A stretch of 64,000 nt of DNA from Rhodopseudomonas_A sp036404135 (GCF_036404135.1 NZ_DASWPE010000022.1:1-64000); one strand, 5' to 3'. Counted from the first letter of the stretch, positions 43,501 through 53,900 are shown. Numbers and translations are program-made. The notes: generated by a model not told the origin, from the letters alone.

Positions 43501-46474
43501 GGCCCCGTTCTCCCTTGACGTCGAAGAACACCGGATCGCTCACCCGCGCCGCGGCGAAGCCGGTCGGCGTCGTGACATGGACCGTGCGGCCGGTCAGCGC
43601 GCGTCCGTCTTCGACCAGCGCCAGCGCGATGGAATGGCCGCAGGCGTCGCTCCAATAGCTCGAGGTCACGTGCCCCAGCATCTTGACCGGCACCGGCGCC
43701 TTCGGATCGAGCACCACCTGGGCGCCTTCATCGAGCACCAGGGCCGCTGCATCGGTGAGGATGCCGACCAGCTGTTTGCGGCCCGCCGCCACCAGATCGG
43801 GCCGCGCCAGCGAGCGCTTGCCGACGAAATCCGGTTTCGCCTTGGCGATCATGCCGGCAAGCCCGAGATCGTCCGGCGTCACGGTGCCGTCGGTCTCCTG
43901 GCCGACAATGACGAAGCCGCGCTCGGCGCGCAGCACGTGCATCGCCTCGGTGCCATAGGGCGTGAGCCCGAATGATCGGCCGTGCGCATAGAGCGCTTCC
44001 CACACCGCTTGCGCGTGATCGGAAGGCACGTTGATCTCGAAGCCGAGTTCGCCGGTGAACGAGACCCGGAACAGCCGCGTCGGCACGCCGCAAATCTCGC
44101 CGCTGCGGATCGCCATATGCGGAAACGCTTGCGGCGAAAGATCGATGCCGGAGACGAACGGCTGCAGAATTGTTCGCGCCGCCGGGCCCTGCAGCGCGAT
44201 CACCGCCCATTGCTCGGTGATCGAGGTCAGAAACACCCTGAGCTCCGGCCATTCGGTTTGCAGATAGTCCTCCATATGCGCCAGCACCCGCGGCGCGCCG
44301 CCGGTGGTGGTGGTGACGTGGAACAGCTCGGGCGTCAGCCGCCCCACCACGCCGTCGTCGAACACGAAGCCGTCTTCGCGCAGCATCAACCCGTAGCGGC
44401 ATTTGCCGGGCTCGAGTTTCAGCCAGCCATTGACGTAGAACCGGTTCATGAATTCGGCGGCGTCGGGGCCCGCGACCTCGATCTTGCCGAGCGTCGAGGC
44501 GTCGAAGATGCCGGCCGCGGCGCGCACCGCCCGGCATTCGCGGCTGACCGCCTGCTGCATGGTCTCGCCGGGCCGCGGGAAATAACGGGCGCGCCGCCAC
44601 AGCGCGACGTTTTCGAATTTCGCGCCGTGCCGTTCGGCCCAGTCGTGCAGCGGCGCCTTGCGGATCGGATCGAACAATTCGCCGCGCGCCGAGCCGACCA
44701 ATGCCCCGAACGTCACCGGCGTATAGGGCAGCCGGAACGTGGTCGTGCCGACCGCCGGCACCGGCTTGTGCAAAATCTCCGACAACAGCCCGAGCGCCGC
44801 CATGTTCGAGGTCTTGCCCTGATCGGTGGCCATGCCGGTCGTGGTGTAGCGCTTGACGTGCTCGACGGATTCGAAGCCTTCGCGCACCGCCAACCGGACG
44901 TCCTTGGCGGTGACGTCGTTCTGGAAATCGACGAAGGCCATCGCTCCACCGGCGGGTCGATCGGAGGGCAATTGGCGCAGCGGATGAAATCCGGTGAGGC
45001 TCGCCGGCGCCGCGGCCATCGCCCGGGCGACGCCGTCCGCGCTGCCGGCCTCCCAGCCTTCGACCAGGCAGCGCTGCAGATCGTAGCTGCCGCTGGCCGC
45101 GCCCACGCTGCGCTCGGCCTGCACCGACGCTCCCGGCACGAAGCCATCGATCGCCGCGTCGAATTGCAGCTTGCCGCGGGATTGCGAGAACAGATGCACC
45201 GCCGGCGTCCAGCCGCCGGACATGCCGACGCAATCGCAATCAAGCGTGCGCCTTGCGCCAACCGCGCCGTCACGGTCGACCGCGGCCACGATCAGGCCGC
45301 TGACCCGTTTGCGCCCGGTCGATCCAACGACGGTGTGCGAGGTCATCACCTCGATGCCGAGCCCGCGCACCATCGCCAGCTCCAGGCCGCACTCATCGTC
45401 GTTGCGCATGTCGACCAGGCTCACCGCAAGGCCGGCCGCGTGCAAGTCGGCGGCGACCTGATAGGCGGCGGCCCCATTGGTCGCCAGCACGATCCGCCGG
45501 CCCGGCGCCACGCCATAGCGATTGACGAACACACGAATGCTCTCCGCCAGCATGATGCCGGGGCGGTCGTTGTCGGCAAAGCACAGCGGCCGTTCGTGCG
45601 ATCCGGCGGCCAGCACCACGCGCTTCGCCCGCACCTGCCACAGCCGTTCGCGCGGCACCGCGTCGCTGTGCTGCTGAAGGTGATCGGTGACCCGCTCGGC
45701 CAGCACGACGTGATTGTGATTGTAGTAGCCGAACGCCGTGGTCCGCGGCAGCATGACCACGTTGCCGCGGCCGCGCAGCGTCGCCACGGTCTCGCGCAGC
45801 CAGGCGTCCACCGGCATCCCCTCGATCGACGACACCGTGTCGTGCAGCAGCGTGCCGCCGAGCTCCGATTGTTCGTCGGCGAGGATCACCCGCTGCCCTG
45901 AGGCCGACGCGGCGAGCGCCGCCGCAAGCCCGGCCGGGCCGGCGCCGACCACCAGCACGTCGCAATGGGCGTGGCGATGCACGTAGCGATCCGCATCGGG
46001 CTCATCAGGCGCAACACCGAGCCCCGCCGCGGCGCGGATATTGGGCTCGTAGAGCCGATCCCAGAACGAGCGCGGCCACATGAAGGTCTTGTAGTAGAAG
46101 CCGGCGGCCAGCAGCGGCGACAACAGATTGTTGATTTCGCCGATGTCGTGCTGCAGCGACGGCCAATGATTTTGCGTTTTCGCGCTCAGCCCGTCGACGG
46201 CTTCGAACACCGTAGCACGGTTGTTGGGATCGGTGCGACCCGTCCCGCGGCTGATATTGAGCAGCGCGTTGGGTTCGTCGGAGCCGTGCGAAAGCAGGCC
46301 GCGCGGCCGGTGATATTTGAACGAGCGGCCGACGAGATGCTGGCCATTGGCGAGCAGCGCCGAGGCGATCGTATCGCCGGCGTAGCCGTCGATGCGCCGA
46401 CCATTGAAGCTGAACCGGATCGGCCGCGATCGATCGATGCGGCCGCCCTGCGGCAGTCGGAACGGCTGCGCCAT
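43493..46474 (-). CDS. soxA: Sarcosine oxidase alpha subunit
   Basis: A 993-residue subunit. The N-terminal part has a Fer2-like fold (FNGRRIDGYAGDTIASALLA) with RSFKYHRPRGLL. A large NAD-binding flavoprotein region begins DVLVVGAGPAGLAAALAASA (about residue 170). The C-terminal 400 residues are an aminomethyltransferase (GcvT-like) domain that passes the methyl group as methylene to tetrahydrofolate. The start ATG at 46474 overlaps the soxD stop by one base. Its size matches the family norm of about 1000 residues. Confidence 0.96.
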   Translation of the reverse strand: MAQPFRLPQGGRIDRSRPIRFSFNGRRIDGYAGDTIASALLANGQHLVGRSFKYHRPRGLLSHGSDEPNALLNISRGTGRTDPNNRATVFEAVDGLSAKTQNHWPSLQHDIGEINNLLSPLLAAGFYYKTFMWPRSFWDRLYEPNIRAAAGLGVAPDEPDADRYVHRHAHCDVLVVGAGPAGLAAALAASASGQRVILADEQSELGGTLLHDTVSSIEGMPVDAWLRETVATLRGRGNVVMLPRTTAFGYYNHNHVVLAERVTDHLQQHSDAVPRERLWQVRAKRVVLAAGSHERPLCFADNDRPGIMLAESIRVFVNRYGVAPGRRIVLATNGAAAYQVAADLHAAGLAVSLVDMRNDDECGLELAMVRGLGIEVMTSHTVVGSTGRKRVSGLIVAAVDRDGAVGARRTLDCDCVGMSGGWTPAVHLFSQSRGKLQFDAAIDGFVPGASVQAERSVGAASGSYDLQRCLVEGWEAGSADGVARAMAAAPASLTGFHPLRQLPSDRPAGGAMAFVDFQNDVTAKDVRLAVREGFESVEHVKRYTTTGMATDQGKTSNMAALGLLSEILHKPVPAVGTTTFRLPYTPVTFGALVGSARGELFDPIRKAPLHDWAERHGAKFENVALWRRARYFPRPGETMQQAVSRECRAVRAAAGIFDASTLGKIEVAGPDAAEFMNRFYVNGWLKLEPGKCRYGLMLREDGFVFDDGVVGRLTPELFHVTTTTGGAPRVLAHMEDYLQTEWPELRVFLTSITEQWAVIALQGPAARTILQPFVSGIDLSPQAFPHMAIRSGEICGVPTRLFRVSFTGELGFEINVPSDHAQAVWEALYAHGRSFGLTPYGTEAMHVLRAERGFVIVGQETDGTVTPDDLGLAGMIAKAKPDFVGKRSLARPDLVAAGRKQLVGILTDAAALVLDEGAQVVLDPKAPVPVKMLGHVTSSYWSDACGHSIALALVEDGRALTGRTVHVTTPTGFAAARVSDPVFFDVKGERGHA

Positions 46475-46764
46475 CACTTGCCTCCGCTTGCGAGATCGGG
46501 ACGCGCGGCGCCCATCGGATAGGTCGCCAGAAATTGGTCGCTGGCGGTGTCGCGCAGCGCGTTGAACCAGCGGCCGCAGCCATGGGCGTGATTCCAGCGC
46601 TCGGCATGCACGCCCTTGGGATTGTGGCGATAGTACAGGAATTCGCTCCACGCCCGGTCGTCGAGCGCGGAGGGATCGGCGGGCCGCGCAATATGCGCCT
46701 CGCCGCCGCAGCGGAATTCGATTTCCGGGCGTTCGCCGCAGTAATGACAGGTCACGAGCAGCAT
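46474..46764 (-). CDS. soxD: Sarcosine oxidase delta subunit
   Basis: A 96-residue zinc-binding subunit. It begins LLVTCHYCGERPEIEFRCGG, the usual Cys-rich motif (CxxC ... C), and has FLYYRHNPKGVHAERWNHAHGCGRWF, including the conserved His/Cys ligands. It is encoded ten bases after soxB and is translationally coupled to soxA. Confidence 0.94.
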   Translation of the reverse strand: MLLVTCHYCGERPEIEFRCGGEAHIARPADPSALDDRAWSEFLYYRHNPKGVHAERWNHAHGCGRWFNALRDTASDQFLATYPMGAARPDLASGGK

Positions 46765-46774
46765 CGGGCGCCTC

Positions 46775-48028
46775 TCAATGGGCGACCGCGGCCGCCGCGG
46801 CCTCGTCGATCAGGCGGCCGCTGCGGAAGCGATCGAGGTTGAACGGCGCATTGATCGGATGCGGCTCGCCGGTGGCGATGGTGTGGGCGAACAGATGGCC
46901 GGAGCCGGGCGTCGCCTTGAAACCGCCGGTGCCCCATCCGCAATTCACGAACAGCCCGGGAATTGCCGTCTTGCCGATGATCGGCGAACGGTCCGGCGTG
47001 ACGTCGACGATGCCGCCCCAGTTGCGCAGCATCCGCAGCCGGGAGAATTGCGGAAACAACTCGCAGATCGCGTCCAGCGTGTGGGTGGTGATGTGCAGGC
47101 CGCCCTGCTGGCTGTAGGAAATATACTGATCGGTGCCGGCGCCGATCACCAATTCGCCCTTGTTGGATTGCGAGATATAGGCGTGCACCGCGTTCGACAT
47201 CAGCACGCAGGGAAACACCGGCTTCACCGGCTCCGACACCAGCGCCTGCAACGGAAAACTCTCCAGCGGCATGCGCAACCCCGCCCGCTCCATCACCACG
47301 CTGCTGTGGCCGGCGGCCGCAACGCCGACCCGCGAAGTGCGAATTGCGCCGCGCGTGGTGTCGACGCCGGCGACCGCGCCATCGGGGCCGCGGCTGATGC
47401 CGGTGACTTCGCAATTCTGGATGATATCGACGCCCATCGCGTCGGCGCCGCGGGCATAGCCCCAGGCCACCGCGTCGTGCCGGGCGACCCCGCCGCGGCG
47501 CTGCAGCGCGGCGCCGACCACTGGATAGCGGATGTCCGGCGAGATATTCAGCGGCGGGCAGAACGCTTTGGCCTGTTCCGGCGTCAGCCATTCATTGTCG
47601 ACGCCGTTCAGACGATTGGCGTAGACGTGACGCTTGAAGCTTTGCACGTCGTGAACATTATGCGCCAGCATCAGCACGCCGCGCTGCGAGAACATCACAT
47701 TGTAGTTGAGTTGCTGGCTGAGGCCTTCCCAGAGTTTCAGCGCGTGGTCGTACAGCGCAGCACTTTCGTCGTACAGATAGTTGGAACGGATGATGGTGGT
47801 GTTGCGCCCGGTGTTGCCGCCACCGATCCAGCCCTTCTCCAGCACCGCGATATTGCGCATGCCGTGGAGCTTCGCCATGTAGAATGCGGTGGCGAGGCCA
47901 TGGCCGCCGCCACCGACGATCACCGCGTCGTAGGCCGGCTTCGGCTCCGGGGCGCGCCATTGCCGCCCCCAGCCCTGCTGGGCGTTAGCGGCTTCGGTAA
48001 CCAGCGAACGTAAGGAGAAGCGGCGCAT
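46775..48028 (-). CDS. soxB: Sarcosine oxidase beta subunit
   Basis: A 417-residue flavin amine oxidase carrying the sarcosine-oxidising site. The FAD motif is YDAVIVGGGGHGLATAFYMA, followed by GWIGGGNTGRNTTIIRSNY. The C-terminal region LFVNCGWGTGGFKATPGSG binds flavin. The N-terminus MRRFSLRSLVTEAANAQQGW is characteristic of heterotetrameric SoxB. It heads the soxBDAG-sdaA operon, with a divergent GATase1/AraC regulator. Confidence 0.96.
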   Translation of the reverse strand: MRRFSLRSLVTEAANAQQGWGRQWRAPEPKPAYDAVIVGGGGHGLATAFYMAKLHGMRNIAVLEKGWIGGGNTGRNTTIIRSNYLYDESAALYDHALKLWEGLSQQLNYNVMFSQRGVLMLAHNVHDVQSFKRHVYANRLNGVDNEWLTPEQAKAFCPPLNISPDIRYPVVGAALQRRGGVARHDAVAWGYARGADAMGVDIIQNCEVTGISRGPDGAVAGVDTTRGAIRTSRVGVAAAGHSSVVMERAGLRMPLESFPLQALVSEPVKPVFPCVLMSNAVHAYISQSNKGELVIGAGTDQYISYSQQGGLHITTHTLDAICELFPQFSRLRMLRNWGGIVDVTPDRSPIIGKTAIPGLFVNCGWGTGGFKATPGSGHLFAHTIATGEPHPINAPFNLDRFRSGRLIDEAAAAAVAH

Positions 48029-48070
48029 CGGTCGGTCTCCAGCCGGAATTTCCTGACCCTAGCGCTTTAA

Positions 48071-48082
48071 CCGCTGCAGCGG
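48071..48082. promoter_or_regulatory. Perfect 12-base palindrome in the sox/regulator gap
   Basis: The sequence ccgctgcagcgg is fully symmetric and lies 43 bases upstream of the soxB start in the divergent 127-base gap. It could be a regulator site or chance in GC-rich DNA. No known GbdR consensus could be checked. Confidence 0.3.
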
Positions 48083-48155
48083 CGATTTCTCGTAGCCAAA
48101 CGATCAATTCTGGAATAAACGCGACATCGGGTGGGTTCCGGCCGCGGATCAATGA

Positions 48156-49193
48156 ATGCCTGGCACAGCGAAATTACGGGTTGGCTTCATCCTGATGCAC
48201 AACTTCACCCTCACCGCCTTCGCCAGCTTTGTCGACGTGCTGCGGCTATCCGCCGACAAGGGCGATCGCAGCCGACCGATCGATTGTAGCTGGCAGGTGA
48301 TGAGCGCGGGCCAGCGCGAGGCCAAGGCCAGTTGCGGCATCGTGATTCAGCCGTCATCCGGGCTGCTTGATCCCACCGCGTTCGATTGCATCGTGGTGGT
48401 GGGTGGACTGCTGCAGGGCATGCCGCCTTTGTCCAAGGAGATCGCCGGCTATTTGCGCAAGGCGGCCGAGGCCGGGGTGACGCTGATCGGGGTCTGCACC
48501 GGCAGTTTCGTGCTGTGCCGGCTCGGCCTGATGAAGCAACGCAAATGCTGCGTCAGTTGGTATCACTATCGCGACTTCGTCGAGGAATTTCCCGATCTGG
48601 TTCCGATCGCCGATCGGCTGTTCGTGATCGACGGCAATCGCATCACCTGCTCCGGCGGTCTCGGCGTCGCCGATCTCGCCGCGCATCTGGTCAGCGAACG
48701 TTTGGGCGCCTCGGTGGCGCAGAAGGCGCTGCATATCCTTTTGGTGGATCGCCGGCGCAGCGAGAGCAGCTCGCAGCCCGCCCCGCTTCCCGGAACCGAC
48801 AGCGACGACATCCGGATTTGCCGCGCCCTGCTGCTGATGGAACAGAACCTCGCCGAACCGCTGCCGATTTCGGCGATCGCCAAACGGATCGGGGTCGGCG
48901 TCCGACAGCTCGAGCGGGTGTTCGGACAAGAACTGAAATCGTCACCGCAGCAGAGCTATCTGGCGTTGCGGCTGCAGCATGGCCAATGGATGCTCAAGAA
49001 CCACACGCTGCCGCCGAGCCGCATCGCCGCCGAGCTTGGCTTTTCGGATGCCTCGCATTTCGGCCGCAGCTTCAAAGCGCGCTATGGCCTGGCGCCGGCG
49101 GCGTTCCGCAAGCAGGTCAAGCGGCAGCAGCCGGATGCGCTGAAGCCGCGAAGGCAGCCCGACGATCCCGCGGAGGCGCGGGTGTTCGAATGA
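48156..49193 (+). CDS. GATase1-like/AraC family regulator, GbdR type
   Basis: A 345-residue regulator with an N-terminal DJ-1/PfpI-like domain (VGFILMHNFTLTAFASFVDVLRLS, IVVVGG, GVCTGSFVLCRLGLM) and a C-terminal AraC DNA-binding domain (two helix-turn-helices, including IAAELGFSDASHFGRSFKARYG). The Cys in GVCTGSF is at the nucleophile elbow position but likely senses ligand. GbdR, CdhR and related regulators of this design control glycine betaine, carnitine and sarcosine catabolism. The gene is divergent from soxB, so sarcosine oxidase is its probable target. Confidence 0.93.
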   Translation: MPGTAKLRVGFILMHNFTLTAFASFVDVLRLSADKGDRSRPIDCSWQVMSAGQREAKASCGIVIQPSSGLLDPTAFDCIVVVGGLLQGMPPLSKEIAGYLRKAAEAGVTLIGVCTGSFVLCRLGLMKQRKCCVSWYHYRDFVEEFPDLVPIADRLFVIDGNRITCSGGLGVADLAAHLVSERLGASVAQKALHILLVDRRRSESSSQPAPLPGTDSDDIRICRALLLMEQNLAEPLPISAIAKRIGVGVRQLERVFGQELKSSPQQSYLALRLQHGQWMLKNHTLPPSRIAAELGFSDASHFGRSFKARYGLAPAAFRKQVKRQQPDALKPRRQPDDPAEARVFE

Positions 49194-49341
49194 GTCCAGC
49201 GCCGAGACATTTGCAGCCCGCTGGCCGGCGGCCGCGATGTCGCATCTCGCCGCCGGCATGTCGTAACAATTTTAGCGCGGGCGCGCGGCCGAAGACCAGT
49301 GTCGCCATCGATCGAACGATGTGCAGAAAGAAAGCCTCCCG

Positions 49342-49842
49342 ATGCCTATGACGAGCGACGACCTTCTCGCTTATCTCGCGGACCAGCACATCAGCGCCAC
49401 CACCCATGACCACCCGGCGGTGCACACCGTCGAGGACTCGCGGCGATTGCGCGGGGATATCCCGGGGATTCACACCAAGAACCTGTTCCTGCGCGACAGC
49501 AAGAAGACGTTCTTTCTTGTGGTGGCAGATGAGGCGGCGACGGTGAATTTGAAGGATCTGCGTCACAAGATCGGAGCGAAGGGCAATTTGTCATTCGGCG
49601 CCGCCGACGTTCTCCTGGACATGCTGGGGGTGACGCCCGGATCGATTTCGCTACTGGCGCTGGTCAACGACGCTACGCACAACGTCACCCTCGTCGTCGA
49701 TCAATCCTTGCTTGCCGCCGAGACGATCAATTGCCATCCGCTCAGCAACCGCCGCACCACGTCGCTGTCGGCGGAGGCGCTGCGACAATTCCTGGCCAAC
49801 ACTGGGCACTCGCCATTGAGCATTTCGCTCGACGGCAAATGA
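49342..49842 (+). CDS. Prolyl-tRNA editing protein, ProX/YbaK family
   Basis: A 166-residue free-standing editing domain. The pattern HDHPAVHTVEDSRRLRG, IHTKNLFLRDSKKTFFLVV (with the conserved Lys), GAADVLLDMLGVTPGS and VTLVVDQSLL matches ProX/PrdX deacylases, which clear Ala- or Cys-tRNA(Pro). The start is uncertain among ATG 49342, ATG 49348 and an upstream GTG. It is transcribed toward a convergent hypothetical gene. Confidence 0.9.
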   Translation: MPMTSDDLLAYLADQHISATTHDHPAVHTVEDSRRLRGDIPGIHTKNLFLRDSKKTFFLVVADEAATVNLKDLRHKIGAKGNLSFGAADVLLDMLGVTPGSISLLALVNDATHNVTLVVDQSLLAAETINCHPLSNRRTTSLSAEALRQFLANTGHSPLSISLDGK

Positions 49843-49932
49843 CGTCGCGCCGCGATCCCGCACCGGGCCTCGCGATCCTATTCTTCCGCAATGTCGAGCC
49901 CGCCGATCCGCCGCCTCGCGGCGCTGCCCGGA

Positions 49933-50580
49933 TCAGCCGTCGCCGCGCCGCCTCGGTTTGGACTGCAACGGCGGCTCGAGGACGACCTCCTTCAAGCGAT
50001 CGCCGCATAACGCGACGGCTGCGAAATTCAGCTTGCCGCCGATTCTGATCAGGCCGGCGCTGATCACGATCCCCGTCGTCTCCCGCTCCGCGAGCGCCAC
50101 CGCGTCCGACAGATTCAAGCCCGTTCGCATCAGGTCGCTGACATTGGCGCGATCGGTCTGATCGAGGCTGTCGATGGTCGAATAGATCCGAGCCGCGCCC
50201 GCCTCGCCATTGTCTGCATCAATATGATGCTCCAACACCTGATCGCCGACCAGGGTGAGGATGCGGTAGAACCGCTCGCCCGAGGTCGCGACGAAGCTGA
50301 CATCGACGGCCCGCGACCCGGCATGCTGGCGTTCCGAGATGTCGAGCGCCTGCAGCAGCGTGATCGCAACGCTGCGGGCGCTCGCCGCCTGGCGCTCGCT
50401 CTGCGTGGCGGCATCCCGAACCTCAGGGCTGTCGCCGACCATTTCCGAATTGCGGCCGTCCGTCGTGGCCGCTGCGGCCTGTAGCGAGGCGATGGCGATC
50501 GTCAGCAGGCAGCCGATCGCGATCGGGCGAACGATGGACTGGACCAACCGCATCGTTGCGTTGTTGCTGATGCACATCAT
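49933..50580 (-). CDS. Secreted hypothetical protein with possible PepSY-like segment
   Basis: A protein of up to 215 residues, with likely signal peptide MRLVQSIVRPIAIGCLLT if ATG 50553 is used (first ATG at 50580). The middle has a helix-rich stretch (QSERQAASARSVAITLLQAL). The part NLSDAVALAERETTGIVIS followed by a strand region resembles a PepSY-like unit, which often inhibits or modulates enzymes. I do not recognise a named family. The basic tail (QSKPRRRGDG) is unremarkable. No operon partner is evident. Confidence 0.6.
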   Translation of the reverse strand: MMCISNNATMRLVQSIVRPIAIGCLLTIAIASLQAAAATTDGRNSEMVGDSPEVRDAATQSERQAASARSVAITLLQALDISERQHAGSRAVDVSFVATSGERFYRILTLVGDQVLEHHIDADNGEAGAARIYSTIDSLDQTDRANVSDLMRTGLNLSDAVALAERETTGIVISAGLIRIGGKLNFAAVALCGDRLKEVVLEPPLQSKPRRRGDG

Positions 50581-50677
50581 GACACAACCAGGCTCGTTCA
50601 GATCCCTTGCAGCGGCATGGAGCGCGCTCCCTGCCGATCACTTAAAATCGCCATCGACGGCAACTCGCGCTGCATCG

Positions 50678-50962
50678 CTATTGTCCGATGGCGGGGACAA
50701 GCTCCAGATAGCCACGATAGATCGCCACCGGCGTCTTGGTGTCGTCGAACTGCACCCGGCAACTGCCGGGCGAGCCGACGCCGACAATGGTGCCTTCGCG
50801 GCCGCGATAATGCGGATGGCGTTCGCGTCCGAAGCCGTTCATGCGAACCCGCGCGCCCTGCTCCAGCAGCGGCAGCTGGCTCGACGTCGGAAAGCTCTGG
50901 CGCAGGTCGGCGATCTTCGGCCAGATCGCGAGGAGCTCACGGTTGCGCTTCATCTTCGACAT
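50678..50962 (-). CDS. Hypothetical protein, 94 residues
   Basis: The gene starts three bases after the RND pump stop codon, so it is co-transcribed with it. The sequence is basic at the N-terminus (MSKMKRNRELLAIWPK), and the second half contains LEQGARVRMNGFGRERH followed by a GTIVGVGSPGSCRVQFDD beta-barrel-like (KOW/SH3-like) segment. I do not recognise a family. No signal peptide or transmembrane helix is visible, so it is presumably cytoplasmic. A nucleic-acid-binding role is possible from the fold pattern but is only a guess. Confidence 0.6.
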   Translation of the reverse strand: MSKMKRNRELLAIWPKIADLRQSFPTSSQLPLLEQGARVRMNGFGRERHPHYRGREGTIVGVGSPGSCRVQFDDTKTPVAIYRGYLELVPAIGQ

Positions 50963-50965
50963 CGC

Positions 50966-53900
50966 TCAGCCCGCCACCGGCTCGACGACCTCGTCGTCGG
51001 CGGCCAAGGTTCCACCGCTGCCGTGCTGGGTCAACGGTTTCGAGCCGGTGACGCTGCGCAGCAGCACATAGAACACCGGAGTCAGGAACAGCCCGAACAG
51101 CGTCACGCCGATCATGCCGGAGAACACCGCCACGCCCATGGCGCGGCGCATCTCCGCGCCGGCGCCGGTCGACAGCACCAGGGGCAGCACGCCCATGATG
51201 AACGCCATCGACGTCATCAGGATCGGGCGCAGCCGCAGCCGGCTGGCTTCGATCGCCGCCTTGATCGGCGAGCGGCCGGCGAATTCCAATTCGCGGGCGA
51301 ATTCGACGATCAGGATGGCATTCTTCGCGGACAGTCCAACCAGCACGATCAGCCCGATCTGGGTGAAGACGTTGTTGTCGCCCTTCGACAGCCAGACGCC
51401 GAACATCGCGGCCAATAACCCCATCGGCACGATCATGATGATCGACAACGGCAGCGTCAGGCTCTCGTACAGCGCCGCCAGCACCAGGAATACCAACAGG
51501 ATCGCCAAGGGAAACACCCACAGCCCGGAATTGCCGGCGATGAATTCCTGATAGGTCAGATCCGTCCATTCGAAGGCGAAGCCCGGCGGCAAGGTCTCCG
51601 CCGCGATCCGGGTCGCCACTTCCTGCGCCTGACCGGAAGAATAACCCGGTGCCGCCGCGGCGTTGATGTCCGAGGACAGGAAGCCGTTGTAGCGGATCGC
51701 CCGTTCCGGACCGGCGCTCTGGTGAATCTTCAACAGCGCGGCGAGCGGCACCATGTCGCCCGAAGCGGAGCGCACCTTGAGCTGGCGGATATCGTCGGCC
51801 CGCGCCCGGAACGGCGCGTCGGCCTGCACATAGACCGAATAGGTGCGGCCGAATTTGTTGAAGTCGTTGACGTAGTACGATCCGAGATAGATCTGCAGCG
51901 TGTTGAACACCTCGGTCACCGGCACGCCGAGCTGCAGCGCCTTGGTGCGGTCGATGTCGGCGAACAATTGCGGCACGTTGACCTGGAAGCTGGAGAACGT
52001 GCCGGCGATCTCCGGCGCTTTCGCCATCGCCGCCAGGAAAGCCTTGGTGGCGTCGTTCAGCGCGTCGTAGCCGAGCCCGGCGCGGTCCTCGATCTGCAGC
52101 TTGAAGCCGCCGATGGTGCCGAGCCCGTTGACCGGCGGCGGCGGAAACATCGCGATGAACGCCTCCTGGATGCCGGCATATTTCTTGTTCAGCTCCATGG
52201 CGATCGCAGCACCACTCAGCGAGGCATCCTTGCGCTCCTCGAACGGCTTCAGCGTCGAGAACACGATGCCGGCATTGGAGGAATTGGTGAAGCCCGAGAT
52301 CGATAGCCCGGGAAACGCCACCGAGCTTTCCACGCCGGGCTGGGTCGCTGCGATGTCGCTCATCCGGCGAATGACGTCTTCGGTGCGGTCGAGCGTGGCG
52401 CCGTCGGGCAGCCGCGCGAAGCCGACCAGATACTGCTTATCCTGGCCCGGCACGAAGCCGCTCGGCACCAGCTTGAACAGCCCGGCGGTGGCGACCACCA
52501 GCACGACATAGACGCCGATCACGATCGCCTTGCCGGAGATCACGCCGCCGACGCCACGGCTGTAGCCGTGCGCCGAGCGCGCAAAGGCGTGGTTGAAGCC
52601 GCGGAAGAACCAGCCGAGCCCGCGGTCGAGAATCCGCGTCAGCCGGTCCTTGGGATCGTCGCGGCCTTTCAGCAGCAACGCCGCCAGCGCCGGCGACAAT
52701 GTCAGCGAATTGACCGCGGAGATCACCGTGGAGATCGCAATGGTCAGCGCGAACTGCTTGTAGAACTGCCCGGTCAACCCGCTGATGAAGGCCAGCGGCA
52801 CGAACACCGCGATCAGCACCAAAGCGATGGCGATGATCGGCCCCGAGACCTCCTTCATCGCCTGATAGGTCGCATCGCGGGGCGAGCGGCCGGCCTCGAT
52901 GTTGCGCTCGACGTTCTCCACCACGACGATGGCGTCGTCGACCACGATGCCGATCGCCAGCACCAGGCCGAACAGGCTGAGCGCGTTGATCGAAAATCCG
53001 AACACGTGCATCACCGCGAAGGTGCCGACGATCGACACCGGCACCGCGAGCAGCGGGATGATCGAGGCCCGCCAGGTCTGCAGGAACAGGATCACCACCA
53101 CCACCACCAGCGCGATGGCTTCCAGCAGGGTGTGGATCACCGCTTCGATGGAAAACCGGACGAATTGCGTCGGGTCATAGACGATCTGGTACTCGACGCC
53201 CTCCGGCATGGTCTTCTGAATCTCGGCCATGGTGGCGCGAACGCTGTCGGAGATCTGCAGCGCGTTGGATCCCGGCGCCTGAAAGATCGGAATCGCCACC
53301 GCCTGCTTGTTGTCGAGCAGCGAGCGCAGGCCGTATTCCGAGGCGCCGAGCTCGACACGGGCGACGTCGCGCAGCCGCGTCACCTCGCCCTTCGCGCCGC
53401 TCTTGACCACGATGTCGCGGAATTGCTCTTCGGTCGACAGCCGGCCCTCGGCATTGACCGAGAGTTGCAGGTCGAGCCCCTTGACGCTCGGCGAGGCGCC
53501 GACCACGCCGGCCGCGGCCTCGACGTTCTGCGCCTGGATCGCCTTGACGATGTCGCTGGCGGTCAACGCGTGCTCCGCCGCCTTCTGCGGATCGACCCAG
53601 ACCCGCATCGAATAGTCGCCGGCGCCGTACAGCTGCACGTCGCCGACGCCGTCGAGCCGCGCCAGCCGGTCCTTGACGTTGAGCACCGCGTAGTTGCGCA
53701 GATACGTCATGTCGTAGCGGTTGTTCGGCGACAGCAGATGCACCACCATGGTGAGGTCGGGCGAACTCTTCTTGGTGATGATGCCTAGCTGGCGCACCAC
53801 TGCCGGCAGCCGCGGTTCGGCCTGCGCGACGCGGTTCTGCACCAGTTGCTGCGCCTTGTCGGGATCGGTGCCGAGCCGGAACGTCACCGTCAGCGTCATC

